A DNA stretch of 64,000 nt from Winslowiella arboricola. Lineage in GTDB: Bacteria; Pseudomonadota; Gammaproteobacteria; Enterobacterales; Enterobacteriaceae. The stretch lies in contig NZ_JAODIM010000040.1 of NCBI RefSeq assembly GCF_025527015.1, forward strand, positions 124,001-188,000, in the 5' to 3' direction. Below, one piece after another: positions 28,792-38,248 of this stretch; the first letter of the stretch is position 1; every line of letters begins with the position of its first letter. The position numbers and the translations under genes are program-made. The notes below the pieces were generated by a model. It did not search any database and was not told the origin of the DNA. It was given only the letters and a program-made list of their open reading frames with translations.

Positions 28792-29264
28792 TGACAGTTC
28801 CCCTGCTCTTCAGGTTTACACAGGCGGATCCGTGCCCGCGCGGAGACGATAATCCGCCAGTTGCCCGCGCCATTGGCAAATTCAATATTGCCCGCCCGCG
28901 CCACGCTGCGTTTGCCATAGAACCCCATCCCTTGGGTGATATTCAGCAGCTGAACATCGGCATGGGGCGCAATCAGCTGGTCGCGTCGTCCGTTTTCACA
29001 GGCGCCATCAGGCATCACGCCGCTGCCGAGACACCAGCGCTCTCCTGGTTTCAGCCACAACACCTGTTCGCTGTTGTGCCAGTTAGCCCAGGCGCGCAGC
29101 TGATGCAGAAAATGCTGGATCTGCAGCGCGGTCTCCGTCAGTCGCTGCTGCTGTTGCCAGCGCACCCAGCCCGCCACAGCGCTGACGCCAAGGATGCCGG
29201 CGATCACCAGCACGATAAGCAGTTCCGGCAAGGTATAACCTTGTGTGTATTGAGTTTTCATCAT
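28788..29264 (-). CDS. ppdA: Prepilin peptidase-dependent protein PpdA (minor pseudopilin)
   Basis: A 158-residue GspH/FimT-like protein. The leader MMKTQYTQG precedes G|YTLPELLIVLVIAGILGVSAVAGWV (Glu +5). The later part has RWCLGSGVMPDGACENGRRDQ, with paired cysteines. First gene of the ppdA-ppdB-ygdB-ppdC operon. In E. coli thyA lies just upstream; here 1.7 kb including the DUF3289-DUF943 pair intervenes. Confidence 0.92.
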   Translation of the reverse strand: MMKTQYTQGYTLPELLIVLVIAGILGVSAVAGWVRWQQQQRLTETALQIQHFLHQLRAWANWHNSEQVLWLKPGERWCLGSGVMPDGACENGRRDQLIAPHADVQLLNITQGMGFYGKRSVARAGNIEFANGAGNWRIIVSARARIRLCKPEEQGNCQ

Positions 29265-29465
29265 CGGTAATGTGGCGCAGAACCTGGCAGGATACGAGCA
29301 GCAGTCACGCAGTTATCGGCATCGCTCGGGATAAAACGTCCTCTTTTACAGCCTGTCGCACGCGGCTTTGATCCCGCTTCCAGTTTTGCCGCTGAAATAT
29401 GCTGTATCCGGATACGGCAAAAGCGTGAACGTATATGACTCAGTTCTCATCTTTAGTGCAGTGAC

Positions 29466-29494
29466 TTTACAGGTCAGAATTTTGTGAATATGTT
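29466..29494 (+). promoter_or_regulatory. Putative promoter of the DUF3289-DUF943 pair
   Basis: TTTACA (29466-29471), a 17-base spacer, and TATGTT (29489-29494), about 40 bases before the first gene. Further upstream, GTATCCGGATAC (29404-29415) is a perfect 12-bp palindrome that could be an operator. Confidence 0.45.
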
Positions 29495-29534
29495 TCATCG
29501 GATTAAAGGACATTTAAAATAAGGAATATTGCAA

Positions 29535-30401
29535 ATGGCCATATCTATCCCATGTCAGGTTTTCTCTACCCAGAAAATTTTTGGCGATCATGCAGCAGAC
29601 GATATGCAGTATGGAGATTTATCAGAGCAGCAGCTGCGTGACCTTAAACTTACAGACATATCAGCCAGAGTTGATCCATATACACTGACAATTTATCAGC
29701 AGCCGCTCATGCTCCCTGCAAGGGGATTCGGTTCACTGGGTTCGGTGATGACTGGAGCACAAACTAGTGGCAGGAAAATATCCCAGTCTGAGTGTGCGCG
29801 TATCCTTTTTGATGAAATGAGAGAGCTGTCGACATTTTTCGCCAGTGGCAGATATGCCCATCTGATAGCAAAAATGATCGCGCACTTCGAGACTGGCAAA
29901 GGGACATCCTTCCAGAGCTATGCTCTTGATGAGGCTTACCGAGATATCATTCAGGAGAATCCTGTGAGAAACACCCTTAATGCGATAAAAATTGCCATCA
30001 TTAAATCGCTTCGGACCGATAGAGCACCTATATCAGAAACCTTAAATTTCGTTCGGGACGCGCAAGAGGAAATATCTAAAACCCGGCTACCCAAATTTAC
30101 ACGATTCTCTGATAACTTTAATGGCCTGGGTATTACCATTCATGATATCCATGCACAGGAAATCACAGTGAACTCACTGGACGTCGGTAATAGCTTATGG
30201 CGTGCAAAGGTCAGTTTCAAAGCGCAGGATCATTTCGGACTGGATAAAAGCGATATTTCAAAGCCTCTTTTTCGGAATTTCCGTTTTTTTCGCATATGGT
30301 TTGTTTTACAACGTTATGAGAGGTTTGGCTTTCAGCCTTTTATGAATGATTTCAGCACTGAAGTTGAGATTGAAGGATATAAAAATGAAAAGGTCTGGTA
30401 A
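29535..30401 (+). CDS. DUF3289 family protein, candidate antibacterial effector
   Basis: A 288-residue protein without signal peptide or clear membrane helix. I recognise the DUF3289 pattern: ADDMQYGDLSEQQLRDL (21-37), a helical middle (MIAHFETGKGTSFQSYALDEAYRDII), NGLGITIHD (196-204), DHFGLD (232-237) and FRIWFVLQR...FGFQPFM (252-270). The ATG at 29535 has AAGGA ten bases upstream; the TTG two codons earlier is less likely. It overlaps the next gene by 17 bases. It is an insert between ppdA and thyA, AT-richer than its neighbours. DUF3289 genes are often seen near type VI secretion genes, so an effector role is possible, but no biochemical activity is visible from motifs. Confidence 0.8.
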   Translation: MAISIPCQVFSTQKIFGDHAADDMQYGDLSEQQLRDLKLTDISARVDPYTLTIYQQPLMLPARGFGSLGSVMTGAQTSGRKISQSECARILFDEMRELSTFFASGRYAHLIAKMIAHFETGKGTSFQSYALDEAYRDIIQENPVRNTLNAIKIAIIKSLRTDRAPISETLNFVRDAQEEISKTRLPKFTRFSDNFNGLGITIHDIHAQEITVNSLDVGNSLWRAKVSFKAQDHFGLDKSDISKPLFRNFRFFRIWFVLQRYERFGFQPFMNDFSTEVEIEGYKNEKVW

Positions 30402-30846
30402 GGCTATCTTATCAGCATGTGTCCTGCTAACTGCTGCCTGTTACTTCTGGAACCTTCGTCCCGTCAACATCATCGGCGTTCATTACAAAAATGATTTTAG
30501 CTATGTGATAGTTGACCATCTTCCTTTTACTGACAGAGCAAAAGTTAAATGGTGGCTAGATCATCAGGACGAATTCCGGGAAAAATATCATATTCCCGCG
30601 CCTTCAGCGTCAGGAAACTTTGATGTTTCGGTGTGGGCTGCCGGCAAAGGGTATCTCAATTACGAAAAGAACTATAAACAAGATTTGCTGTGCTTTAGTG
30701 ATATGGAAAGCAAGGATAACTGCATTGAAAAAAATCTGTTGCTAACCATCAAGAAAATACCCGAACAGAGGATATATTTTGTAATAGGATTTCACGATAG
30801 TGTCTATGAACTGGACAATGATAATGGTTTAATTCGTGTGCAATAA
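30385..30846 (+). CDS. DUF943 family membrane-anchored protein, candidate immunity protein
   Basis: A 153-residue protein. The N-terminal hydrophobic segment AILSACVLLTAACYFW (about 6-21) would anchor a periplasm-facing domain. Family blocks are VIVDHLPFTDRAKVKWWLDHQDEF and LLCFSDM-x6-CI with two cysteines, shared with the orphan copy at 3356. The ATG at 30385 was chosen for GAAGGAT at 30372-30378 and because it starts inside the DUF3289 gene (17-base overlap), which suggests translational coupling. A small membrane-anchored periplasmic partner next to a candidate toxin fits an immunity role, but this is inference. Confidence 0.8.
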   Translation: MKRSGKAILSACVLLTAACYFWNLRPVNIIGVHYKNDFSYVIVDHLPFTDRAKVKWWLDHQDEFREKYHIPAPSASGNFDVSVWAAGKGYLNYEKNYKQDLLCFSDMESKDNCIEKNLLLTIKKIPEQRIYFVIGFHDSVYELDNDNGLIRVQ

Positions 30847-30938
30847 ATGCCCACGTTGCCCCGACATTTTTTGTCATTCACGCCACGGGCTTATCATAAA
30901 GCGTGCGGCAGTCAGCAACCTGACCACCGCAACCGCGT

Positions 30939-31733
30939 TTAAATCGCCACCGGCGCCTTAATTGGCGGGTGAGGATCGTAACCCTCAATCTCGAAATCTT
31001 CAAAACGGTAATCAAAAATCGATGCTGGCTTACGTTTAATCACTAACTTCGGCAACGGACGCGGTTCACGTGACAGCTGCAGATCGGTCTGTTCCAGATG
31101 GTTGCTGTAGAGATGGGTATCACCACCGGTCCAGACAAAATCACCAACGGCCAGATCGCACTGCTGCGCGACCATATGCACCAGCAGCGCATAGCTGGCG
31201 ATATTAAATGGCAGGCCGAGGAACACGTCGCAGGAGCGCTGATACAACTGGCAGGAGAGCTTGCCATCGGCAACATAGAACTGGAAGAACGCATGGCACG
31301 GCGCCAGCGCCATCTGATCCAGTTCACCGACGTTCCACGACGAGACGATAATACGGCGGGAGTCCGGGTCCTGCTTCAGCTGTTCCAGCACTTTGCTGAT
31401 CTGGTCAATCTGACGGCCGTCCGCCGCGCCCCAGCTGCGCCACTGCTTACCGTATACCGGCCCTAAATCACCGTTCTCATCCGCCCACTCATCCCAGATA
31501 GAGACTTTATTCTCTTTCAGGTAAGCGGTATTGGTATCCCCCTGCAAAAACCACAGCAGCTCATGGATAATTGAGCGCAGATGGCAGCGCTTGGTGGTGA
31601 CCAGCGGAAAACCTTCCTGCAGGTTGAAACGCATCTGATGGCCAAAAATCGACAGCGTGCCGGTTCCGGTACGATCGTTTTTCGCTGTGCCCTCAGCGAG
31701 CACTTTCTGCATTAAATCCAGATACTGTTTCAT
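30939..31733 (-). CDS. thyA: Thymidylate synthase ThyA
   Basis: Converts dUMP to dTMP with methylene-tetrahydrofolate. The 264 residues match E. coli exactly in length. The nucleophile Cys146 lies in [13 protein letters not shown], folate and dUMP blocks include RRIIVSSWN and [18 protein letters not shown], and the C-terminus ends KAPVAI as in the closed-complex tail. It starts 6 bases after the lgt stop, so lgt-thyA is an operon. Confidence 0.98.
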   Translation of the reverse strand: MKQYLDLMQKVLAEGTAKNDRTGTGTLSIFGHQMRFNLQEGFPLVTTKRCHLRSIIHELLWFLQGDTNTAYLKENKVSIWDEWADENGDLGPVYGKQWRSWGAADGRQIDQISKVLEQLKQDPDSRRIIVSSWNVGELDQMALAPCHAFFQFYVADGKLSCQLYQRSCDVFLGLPFNIASYALLVHMVAQQCDLAVGDFVWTGGDTHLYSNHLEQTDLQLSREPRPLPKLVIKRKPASIFDYRFEDFEIEGYDPHPPIKAPVAI

Positions 31734-31739
31734 TTTTCC

Positions 31740-32612
31740 TCACGAAATTTGTTGCTGCGGGCGACGACGGTACGCCCAAATCATCATTATCACACCGGCC
31801 AGAATCATCGGCACCGACAGAATCTGACCCATGCTAATCACACCATCGAACAGGCCAAGCTGCGCGTCCGGCTGGCGGAAGAACTCAATAAAGATACGGA
31901 AAGCGCCATAACCAATCAGGAACAGGCCGGAGACCGCTCCAATCGGGCGTGACTTACGAATAAACAGGTTAAGAATGATAAACAGCACAATCCCTTCCAG
32001 CAGCAGTTCGTAAACCTGCGACGGATGACGCGGCAGCACACCGTAAGTCGCCAGCAGCGACTGCCACTCAGGATGGGTTGCCGCCAGCGCCACGTCTTCG
32101 CCACGCGAACCGGGGAACAGCATTGCCCATGGCAGATCCGGCGCCACACGGCCCCACAGTTCACCATTAATAAAGTTACCCAGACGACCTGCGCCGAGGC
32201 CAAACGGGATCAGCGGCGCGATAAAGTCCGAAACCTGGAAGAAGTTACGTTTGGTACGGTGCGCAAACCACAGCATCACGCCGATCACACCCAGCAAACC
32301 GCCGTGGAACGACATGCCGCCATCCCAGACTTTAAACAGGTACAGCGGATTATCGAGGAACAGCGGCATGTTGTAGAACAACACGTAACCGATACGACCA
32401 CCGAGGAACACGCCGAGGAAACCGGCATACAGCAGGTTTTCAACTTCATCTTTGGTCCAGCCGCTGCCCGGTTTGTTGGCCCGGCGCACTGCCAGCCACA
32501 TGGCAAAGACAAAACCCACCAGATACATTAAGCCGTACCAGTGAAGGGAAACCGGCCCGACAGAGAAGATCACCGGGTCGAATTGAGGGAAAGCCAGGTA
32601 GCCGTTATTCAT
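31740..32612 (-). CDS. lgt: Phosphatidylglycerol-prolipoprotein diacylglyceryl transferase Lgt
   Basis: Inner-membrane enzyme adding diacylglycerol to the lipobox cysteine, the first step of lipoprotein maturation, used by MltA, YgdI, YgdR and the efflux lipoproteins encoded in this window. The 290 residues have about seven membrane segments, the essential His103 in SFHGG, and the Lgt signature [14 protein letters not shown] (142-155, with Arg143). It is upstream of thyA in one operon. Confidence 0.97.
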   Translation of the reverse strand: MNNGYLAFPQFDPVIFSVGPVSLHWYGLMYLVGFVFAMWLAVRRANKPGSGWTKDEVENLLYAGFLGVFLGGRIGYVLFYNMPLFLDNPLYLFKVWDGGMSFHGGLLGVIGVMLWFAHRTKRNFFQVSDFIAPLIPFGLGAGRLGNFINGELWGRVAPDLPWAMLFPGSRGEDVALAATHPEWQSLLATYGVLPRHPSQVYELLLEGIVLFIILNLFIRKSRPIGAVSGLFLIGYGAFRIFIEFFRQPDAQLGLFDGVISMGQILSVPMILAGVIMMIWAYRRRPQQQIS

Positions 32613-32809
32613 CTTTCACCATAAATTTTTGCCCCGAACGGTGGGCGGCTGAATGATTAAACCCGTGCGCAAAAGGCGCTTCTCCGCGATGTGCCTGCCA
32701 CCAGGCAGCCATAAATCACGGATAATTAAGGCTGCGAATCATATCACAGCCCGAATTAATGCGGGGGCCAGAACGTGTAAACTTTAATAAAGCCTTTTAC
32801 CGTCAGTGC

Positions 32810-35056
32810 TTAACGTCCGCCGCGAATCAATCCGCCCAGCCCACGCTGCTCCATAAAAGCGGCGACCTGCTGGCGAACGCCACCGGCGGTATGCGCCAGC
32901 AGACTGTTCTGCGCCAGCGTCTCCGCCTCTTCGCGATCGATATGGCTGAGCAGATATTTGACCCGCGCCACATTACGCCCGTTCATGCTGAGATGGTGAT
33001 AGCCGAGGCCAACCAGCAGTACCACGCACATCGGGTCGCCCGCCATCTCACCGCACAGACAGAGTTCAATGCCCGCGCGCTCCGCCTCGATAGCGATGCC
33101 CCGCAAGGCATGCAGCATCGCCGGATGCAGGCTGTCATACAGGTTCGCCACCCGGGTATTGTTGCGATCGACGGCCAGCAGATACTGGGTTAAATCGTTG
33201 GTGCCGACCGAAACAAAATCGACGCGTCCGGCCAGATGCGGGATCAGAAACAGCATCGACGGCACTTCAATCATTATGCCGATACGCGGTTGCGGGATAA
33301 CGTAGCCCAGCATCTCTTCAACTTCGCGTCCCGCACGGTCGATCAGGCGTTTCGCATCATCGATCTCATCAATGCTGGTGATCATCGGCAACAGAATGCT
33401 CAGATTGCCGGTCGCCGCGTTAGCCCGCAGCATCGCCCGCACCTGCACCAGGAAGATCTCCGGCTGATCGAGCGTCAGACGGATACCACGCCAGCCGAGG
33501 CAGGGATTCTCCTCACTGATCGGCATATACGGCAGCTGTTTATCCGCGCCGATATCCAGTGTACGCAGCGTGACCGGCTTATTAAGGAACAGTTGCAGCA
33601 TGCCCTGATACTGCGCCACCTGCTCCTCTTCCGAAGGAAAGCCGCTGTGCAGCATAAACGGGATTTCGGTACGATACAGCCCGACGCCATCCACCCAACT
33701 GCCCAGCGCCTGTTCATGTTCAGCGCTCAGACCGGCATTCAGCATCACCTGCACGCGCTCACCGCTTTTTAATGCGCCCTGCAGCTCAACAAGATCTTCT
33801 GCCATCTTGCTCAGCTCGTTCTCTTCGCTGATCAGGCGCTGATACTCCTGCACCAGCACCGGCTCGGGATCGACCAGCAGTTCGCCGCGATATCCATCGA
33901 CAATCAGTAAGCGTTTATTCAGCAGCTCTGGCTGAATATCGGCGCCCATCACCGTCGGGATGCCCATGGCGCGCGCCAGAATGGCGGCGTGGGAGTTGGC
34001 GGCGCCATCGCGCACCACCACGCCAGCCAGACGATCCTGCGGCAGCTCCGCCAGCGTAGTGGCGGTTAACTCATCGGCCACCAGCACAAAGCGTTCCGGC
34101 CAGGCATTGGTGCCCTGTAAAGTATCGTCGAGGTGGAACAGCAGGCGCTGCCCCAGCACGCGCAGGTCACCGGCGCGTTCGCGCAGATAGTTATCCTGCA
34201 GGCTGGCAAATTGCGCGGCGAATTTCTCAATTACGGTTTTCACTGCCCACTCCGCCACCGAACCGGCATCAATTTCGGCAAACAGATCGTTTTTCAGCCG
34301 CGCATCGCTGAGCAGGTGCGAATAGAGATCAAAGATCGCCGCACTCTCTTTCTGCACGCTGGCGGTAAAACGTTTACTGAAGCGACGAAACTCATTCGAG
34401 GCTTCCCCCATCGCCAGCAACAGACGTTCGCGTTCGCGCTGACTGTCCAGCGTCGATGCGGCGGAGACCTGATCGAGCGAGGGTTGCGTGGTATCAAGCC
34501 AGCCCCGCGCCACCGCCACGCCTGGCGCCGCAGCCAGCGCACGGATGCGCGTCTGCCGGAACTGGCCGAAAAGCTGATGAAGTTGCGACTGGGAAAGGAG
34601 GGTTGCCATCTGGGTGGCAAGGGTAACAAGGAAAGACTCTTCGCTCTCATCGAACTGGCGATGTTCACGCTGCTGCACCACCAGCACGCCGAGCAGCTGG
34701 CGCCGGGTGATAATCGGCACGCCAAGGAAGGAGCGGAAACGTTCCTCCTTAACTGCCGGCACATATTTAAAGCTCGGGTGCTTTTGCGCATCCGCGAGGT
34801 TAATCGGCTCAGCCAGACGGCCAACCAGCCCGACGATCCCCTCATCAAACGCAAGCGTAATCGTCCGACCACGCGGCTTTTTCAGCCCGCGCGTCGCCAT
34901 CAGGTAGTAGCATTGGCGATCGTGGTCAGCGAGATAAACCGAGCAGACTTCAATATCCATCGCCAGGCAAATCTCGTTAACCAGAATCTCCAGCGACTCA
35001 TTTAAGCGCGGAGCGCCCGCCACTTTCTCAACAATATCGCGCAACTGAGTGAGCAT
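32810..35056 (-). CDS. ptsP: PEP-protein phosphotransferase PtsP (EI-Ntr)
   Basis: First enzyme of the nitrogen-related phosphotransferase chain, passing phosphate from PEP to NPr (PtsO) and then EIIA-Ntr. The 748 residues comprise an N-terminal GAF domain (about 1-165; CSVYLADHDRQCYYLMATRGL), an enzyme-I N-terminal domain with the phospho-His in GAANSHAAILARAMGIPTVMG, and the PEP-binding barrel (GLYRTEIPFM, ENPCLGWRGIR, FVSVGTNDLTQYLLAVDRNN, LCLCGEMAGDP). It lies 12 bases after rppH and is probably co-transcribed. Confidence 0.96.
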   Translation of the reverse strand: MLTQLRDIVEKVAGAPRLNESLEILVNEICLAMDIEVCSVYLADHDRQCYYLMATRGLKKPRGRTITLAFDEGIVGLVGRLAEPINLADAQKHPSFKYVPAVKEERFRSFLGVPIITRRQLLGVLVVQQREHRQFDESEESFLVTLATQMATLLSQSQLHQLFGQFRQTRIRALAAAPGVAVARGWLDTTQPSLDQVSAASTLDSQRERERLLLAMGEASNEFRRFSKRFTASVQKESAAIFDLYSHLLSDARLKNDLFAEIDAGSVAEWAVKTVIEKFAAQFASLQDNYLRERAGDLRVLGQRLLFHLDDTLQGTNAWPERFVLVADELTATTLAELPQDRLAGVVVRDGAANSHAAILARAMGIPTVMGADIQPELLNKRLLIVDGYRGELLVDPEPVLVQEYQRLISEENELSKMAEDLVELQGALKSGERVQVMLNAGLSAEHEQALGSWVDGVGLYRTEIPFMLHSGFPSEEEQVAQYQGMLQLFLNKPVTLRTLDIGADKQLPYMPISEENPCLGWRGIRLTLDQPEIFLVQVRAMLRANAATGNLSILLPMITSIDEIDDAKRLIDRAGREVEEMLGYVIPQPRIGIMIEVPSMLFLIPHLAGRVDFVSVGTNDLTQYLLAVDRNNTRVANLYDSLHPAMLHALRGIAIEAERAGIELCLCGEMAGDPMCVVLLVGLGYHHLSMNGRNVARVKYLLSHIDREEAETLAQNSLLAHTAGGVRQQVAAFMEQRGLGGLIRGGR

Positions 35057-35068
35057 AATCTGCGTGGC

Positions 35069-35596
35069 TTAACCTCTTTTCCGTCGATAAGCAGGCGCAT
35101 TGCGCTGCACAGAACTCTCCTGCAACGGCATTACCACACCAGAAAACTCTTTCATAACGCGGCGGTAAACATCACGTTTAAAAGAAACCACCTGGCGCAC
35201 CGGATACCAGAAGCTCACCCAGCGCCAGCCATCGAACTCTGGCGTGCTGCTGGTTTGCATATTGATATCCGCGTCATTACACATCAACTGCAGAAGAAAC
35301 CACTTTTGTTTCTGGCCGATACAAACCGGCTTTGTGTCCCAACGCACCAAACGTTTTGGCAACTTATAACGTAACCAGTTACGGGTAGAAGCAAGAATAC
35401 GGACGTCTTTCCGGTGTAAACCAACTTCTTCGAAAAGTTCGCGGTACATCGCCTGTTCCGCAGTCTCGCCAGGATTAATCCCTCCCTGAGGAAACTGCCA
35501 GGAGTGTTGCCCATAACGCCTGGCCCACAACACTTGTCCCTGCTTATTACAGATTACGATACCAACATTCGGGCGGTAGCCATCATCATCGATCAC
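35069..35596 (-). CDS. rppH: RNA pyrophosphohydrolase RppH
   Basis: Removes 5' pyrophosphate from mRNAs, triggering RNase E decay. The 175 residues carry the full Nudix box at 38-60 ([24 protein letters not shown]-x5-E-x7-REUxEExGU). The family N-terminus [17 protein letters not shown] is intact. It lies upstream of ptsP and is separated from mutH by the long DnaA-box region. Confidence 0.97.
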   Translation of the reverse strand: MIDDDGYRPNVGIVICNKQGQVLWARRYGQHSWQFPQGGINPGETAEQAMYRELFEEVGLHRKDVRILASTRNWLRYKLPKRLVRWDTKPVCIGQKQKWFLLQLMCNDADINMQTSSTPEFDGWRWVSFWYPVRQVVSFKRDVYRRVMKEFSGVVMPLQESSVQRNAPAYRRKRG

Positions 35597-35751
35597 CGGA
35601 CTACCTCAAAACTAATACTCGGATGTTCTGATTGTTTCATACTCCTTACAGACGGTAAACCACTGGTTGCGGCTGTGAACATCGGATAACAATGGGATAA
35701 CTCACAGATATCAGCAAAGTTATAAACAGGAGTTGCCAAAAAATGGCGATC

Positions 35752-36090
35752 TTATTCACGTTTTCTGTGGATAGCTTTGTGCAGAACTCGGTACATAACC
35801 GGGTAAAACTTTTTGCAACGATGGGATAGCGACTTTTAATCTTAGGAATTAACCTATATGAATCAATCTGATGATAAGGTTGATCACAGGATAAAGCGGG
35901 CTGTTTAGCGCCACTAAATAGCCCTGCTTTCGCAACTGGTGAAAGATCGAACGCTGAGCTTTTTATCCACAGATTATGCCAATAAGTTACGCACAAAATG
36001 TACTGATCGCGTAAAAAAGCGGGTCGTCAAGGCTGTAAATCAAAACAGTATTCTTTTAAAAAGCGACTTATCCCACATTTCTGTGGATAA
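35752..36090. promoter_or_regulatory. DnaA-box cluster at the rppH-mutH interval, likely DARS2
   Basis: The 688-bp gap 35597-36284 has no credible gene. It holds two perfect DnaA boxes: TTATCCACA (35963-35971) and TGTGGATAA (36082-36090, opposite orientation). One-mismatch boxes are TTATTCACG (35752-35760), TGTGGATAG (35766-35774) and TTACGCACA (35987-35995). E. coli DARS2, which promotes exchange of ADP-DnaA to ATP-DnaA, lies in the same mutH-rppH (ygdP) interval and contains clustered DnaA boxes plus IHF and Fis sites. Position and box content support DARS2. The IHF and Fis sites were not assigned. Confidence 0.75.
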
Positions 36091-36284
36091 CCGGGGGGTA
36101 GAACCTGTTCATTGTTGATGACAACATGGGAAAACCCGCCATATGGCAAAAAACGGCCGCAGGCGTGCAGGGTAAAAAAGCATGAGTAATCATGCTATTA
36201 TTGCTGTTTTACACAATAGATTGGGCGCGTGCTTTGTTATGCGCCATAACTGATTGTTTTTTAACCTCCACTGCAGGAATTGTC

Positions 36285-36971
36285 ATGGCTGTTGATTTCC
36301 CGTCTGTTCTTCCGCCGGAAGATGAAGCCACCTTACTGGCGCGCGCACAGGCGCTGGCGGGTTTTACGCTGGCAGAACTGGCCCTGAAAGCGCAGCTGCC
36401 GATACCGGCGGATCTCAAACGGGATAAAGGCTGGGTCGGCACCCTGCTGGAGATTCATCTTGGCGCCAGCGCCGGCAGTAAGCCTGAACAGGACTTTGCC
36501 GCCATTGGTATCGAACTGAAAACCATTCCGGTAGACAGTCTGGGACGACCACTGGAGACCACCTTTGTCTGTGTCGCGCCGCTGACGGGTAATAGCGGCG
36601 TAACCTGGCAGAACAGTCATGTACGCCACAAGCTGGCGCGGGTGTTATGGATCCCGGTTGAGGGCGATCGCGCCATTCCGCTGGCTGAACGCCGCGTCGG
36701 TGCGCCGCTGCTGTGGAGCCCGGGCGCCGCCGAAGAGGATCAGCTGCGACGCGACTGGGAAGAATTAATGGATATGATTGTGCTCGGTCAGGTGGATCGC
36801 ATCACCGCCCGCCATGGCGAAGTACTGCAAATCCGCCCGAAAGCGGCCAACAGCAAAGCACTAACTGAAGGGATCGGTGAAAACGGTCAGCCGATTATGA
36901 CCCTGCCGCGCGGCTTTTATCTGAAGAAAACCTTTACCGGCGCACTGCTGGCACGGCACTTTTTGCTTTAA
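36285..36971 (+). CDS. mutH: Methyl-directed mismatch repair endonuclease MutH
   Basis: Nicks the unmethylated strand at hemimethylated GATC sites after activation by MutS and MutL. The 228 residues carry Glu56, Asp70, Glu77 and Lys79 ([16 protein letters not shown]), the same numbers as the E. coli D-ExK catalytic set. The C-terminal helix ends [22 protein letters not shown]. The start at 36285 was chosen from the homologous start and GCAGGA at 36273-36278; a longer frame extends upstream but is hydrophobic and unsupported. Confidence 0.97.
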   Translation: MAVDFPSVLPPEDEATLLARAQALAGFTLAELALKAQLPIPADLKRDKGWVGTLLEIHLGASAGSKPEQDFAAIGIELKTIPVDSLGRPLETTFVCVAPLTGNSGVTWQNSHVRHKLARVLWIPVEGDRAIPLAERRVGAPLLWSPGAAEEDQLRRDWEELMDMIVLGQVDRITARHGEVLQIRPKAANSKALTEGIGENGQPIMTLPRGFYLKKTFTGALLARHFLL

Positions 36972-37039
36972 AATTTTCCCGCCGCTGTCAATCATCGGTA
37001 TAATCGCCGTTTAACTTTCGTTTAGGATGCACTGGCACA

Positions 37040-37750
37040 ATGTTTGACTGGATTGCAGACCCCAATGCCTGGTTGGCTCTCGGAACGCTAACCATTCTGG
37101 AAATCGTTCTTGGTATTGATAATATTATCTTCCTTTCGCTGGTAGTCGCTAAGCTGCCGAAGCATCAACAGAACAAAGCCCGCCGCCTGGGTCTGGCCGG
37201 CGCGATGCTGATGCGCTTAGGATTGCTGGCGTCGATAGCCTGGGTTATTCGTCTGACCACCCCGCTGTTCACCCTGATGGATCATGCCTTCTCAACGCGC
37301 GATCTGATCCTGCTGTTTGGTGGCCTGTTCCTGCTATGGAAATCCAGTATGGAGATCCACGAAACTATTGAGGGCGGTGAAAGCGAAAATAATACCAATG
37401 TGCACTCCTTCTTTGGCGCCATCGTGCAGATTATGCTGCTGGATATTATTTTCAGCCTCGACTCGGTGATTACTGCCGTCGGTCTCTCTGACCATCTGTT
37501 TATTATGATGGCTGCGGTCGTGATTGCGGTGGGCGTCATGATGTTTGCCGCCCGAGCGGTCGGTGAGTTTGTTGATCGCCATCCATCGGTGAAAATGCTG
37601 GCACTGGCGTTCCTGATTCTGGTCGGTTTTACCCTGATTCTGGAGAGCTTTAACGTTCATGTACCAAAAGGTTACATTTATTTCGCCATGTTCTTCTCAA
37701 TGGCGGTAGAGAGCCTTAACCTGATGCGTAGCCGGAAGAAACCGCTGTAA
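37040..37750 (+). CDS. ygdQ: TerC family inner-membrane protein YgdQ
   Basis: A 236-residue membrane protein with about seven hydrophobic helices and the TerC signature LEIVLGIDNIIFLSLVV near the N-terminus, repeated as MLLDIIFSLDSVITAVGL. Both blocks contain the conserved Asp of the family, thought to handle metal ions such as Mn2+. The length and location after mutH match E. coli YgdQ. The precise substrate is unknown. Confidence 0.93.
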   Translation: MFDWIADPNAWLALGTLTILEIVLGIDNIIFLSLVVAKLPKHQQNKARRLGLAGAMLMRLGLLASIAWVIRLTTPLFTLMDHAFSTRDLILLFGGLFLLWKSSMEIHETIEGGESENNTNVHSFFGAIVQIMLLDIIFSLDSVITAVGLSDHLFIMMAAVVIAVGVMMFAARAVGEFVDRHPSVKMLALAFLILVGFTLILESFNVHVPKGYIYFAMFFSMAVESLNLMRSRKKPL

Positions 37751-37758
37751 TCTCTGTC

Positions 37759-37781
37759 AATGGCGAGTTGTGCTCGCCATT
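37759..37781 (+). terminator. Hairpin after ygdQ
   Basis: AATGGCGAG (37759-37767) pairs perfectly with CTCGCCATT (37773-37781), loop TTGTG, nine bases after the stop. Only a weak T-rich tail follows. Confidence 0.5.
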
Positions 37782-37869
37782 ACAATTCAGAATCATGCGA
37801 TTAACGCCCCGCGGTGAATGGTTTATTACTACACTGGTAAACTGAAGAGAAAACTGAGGGAGAGCATGG

Positions 37870-38085
37870 ATGAAGTGGATGTTAAGTGCAGCCGCAATGG
37901 CAGCAGCGCTACTGGTAAGTGGTTGTAGCAGTGATTATGTGATGGCGACCAAAGATGGCAATATGATAATGACCGATGGCAAACCGGTGATCGATAAAGA
38001 TACCGGGCTGGTAAAATATGTCGACCAGTCGGGCCATGAGTTGCAGATCAACGGTGACGAAGTCTCTACCATCATCGAGCGTTAA
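37870..38085 (+). CDS. ygdR: YgdI/YgdR-family small lipoprotein (YgdR)
   Basis: A 71-residue lipoprotein. The signal peptide [19 protein letters not shown] ends in lipobox VSGC. The mature part [52 protein letters not shown] matches E. coli YgdR and is paralogous to ygdI at 6688. GAGGGAGAG precedes the start by about five bases. The function is unknown. Confidence 0.95.
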   Translation: MKWMLSAAAMAAALLVSGCSSDYVMATKDGNMIMTDGKPVIDKDTGLVKYVDQSGHELQINGDEVSTIIER

Positions 38086-38248
38086 TCCTCCTGAATTTTA
38101 CCTGCTGCTCTCTTTACAGAGATGCGGCGGGCTTAACCTGCGCATTTCCCGTTAAATCCCCTCTTCCCCCTCTGCGCCAGCGCGGGTTATAGTCAAAAAA
38201 GCTGCAACAGGATTTAACCTTTCCATAATGAAAAAAGGAAGCCGGCAA

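Noticed and set aside
35646-35996. Minus-strand ORF of 116 codons in the rppH-mutH gap
   Set aside because: No Shine-Dalgarno or recognisable domain, composition unlike a protein, and it covers DnaA boxes of the putative DARS2.
36192-36284. N-terminal extension of mutH (31 codons, hydrophobic)
   Set aside because: MutH is cytoplasmic, homologues start at the residue coded at 36285, and GCAGGA precedes that ATG.
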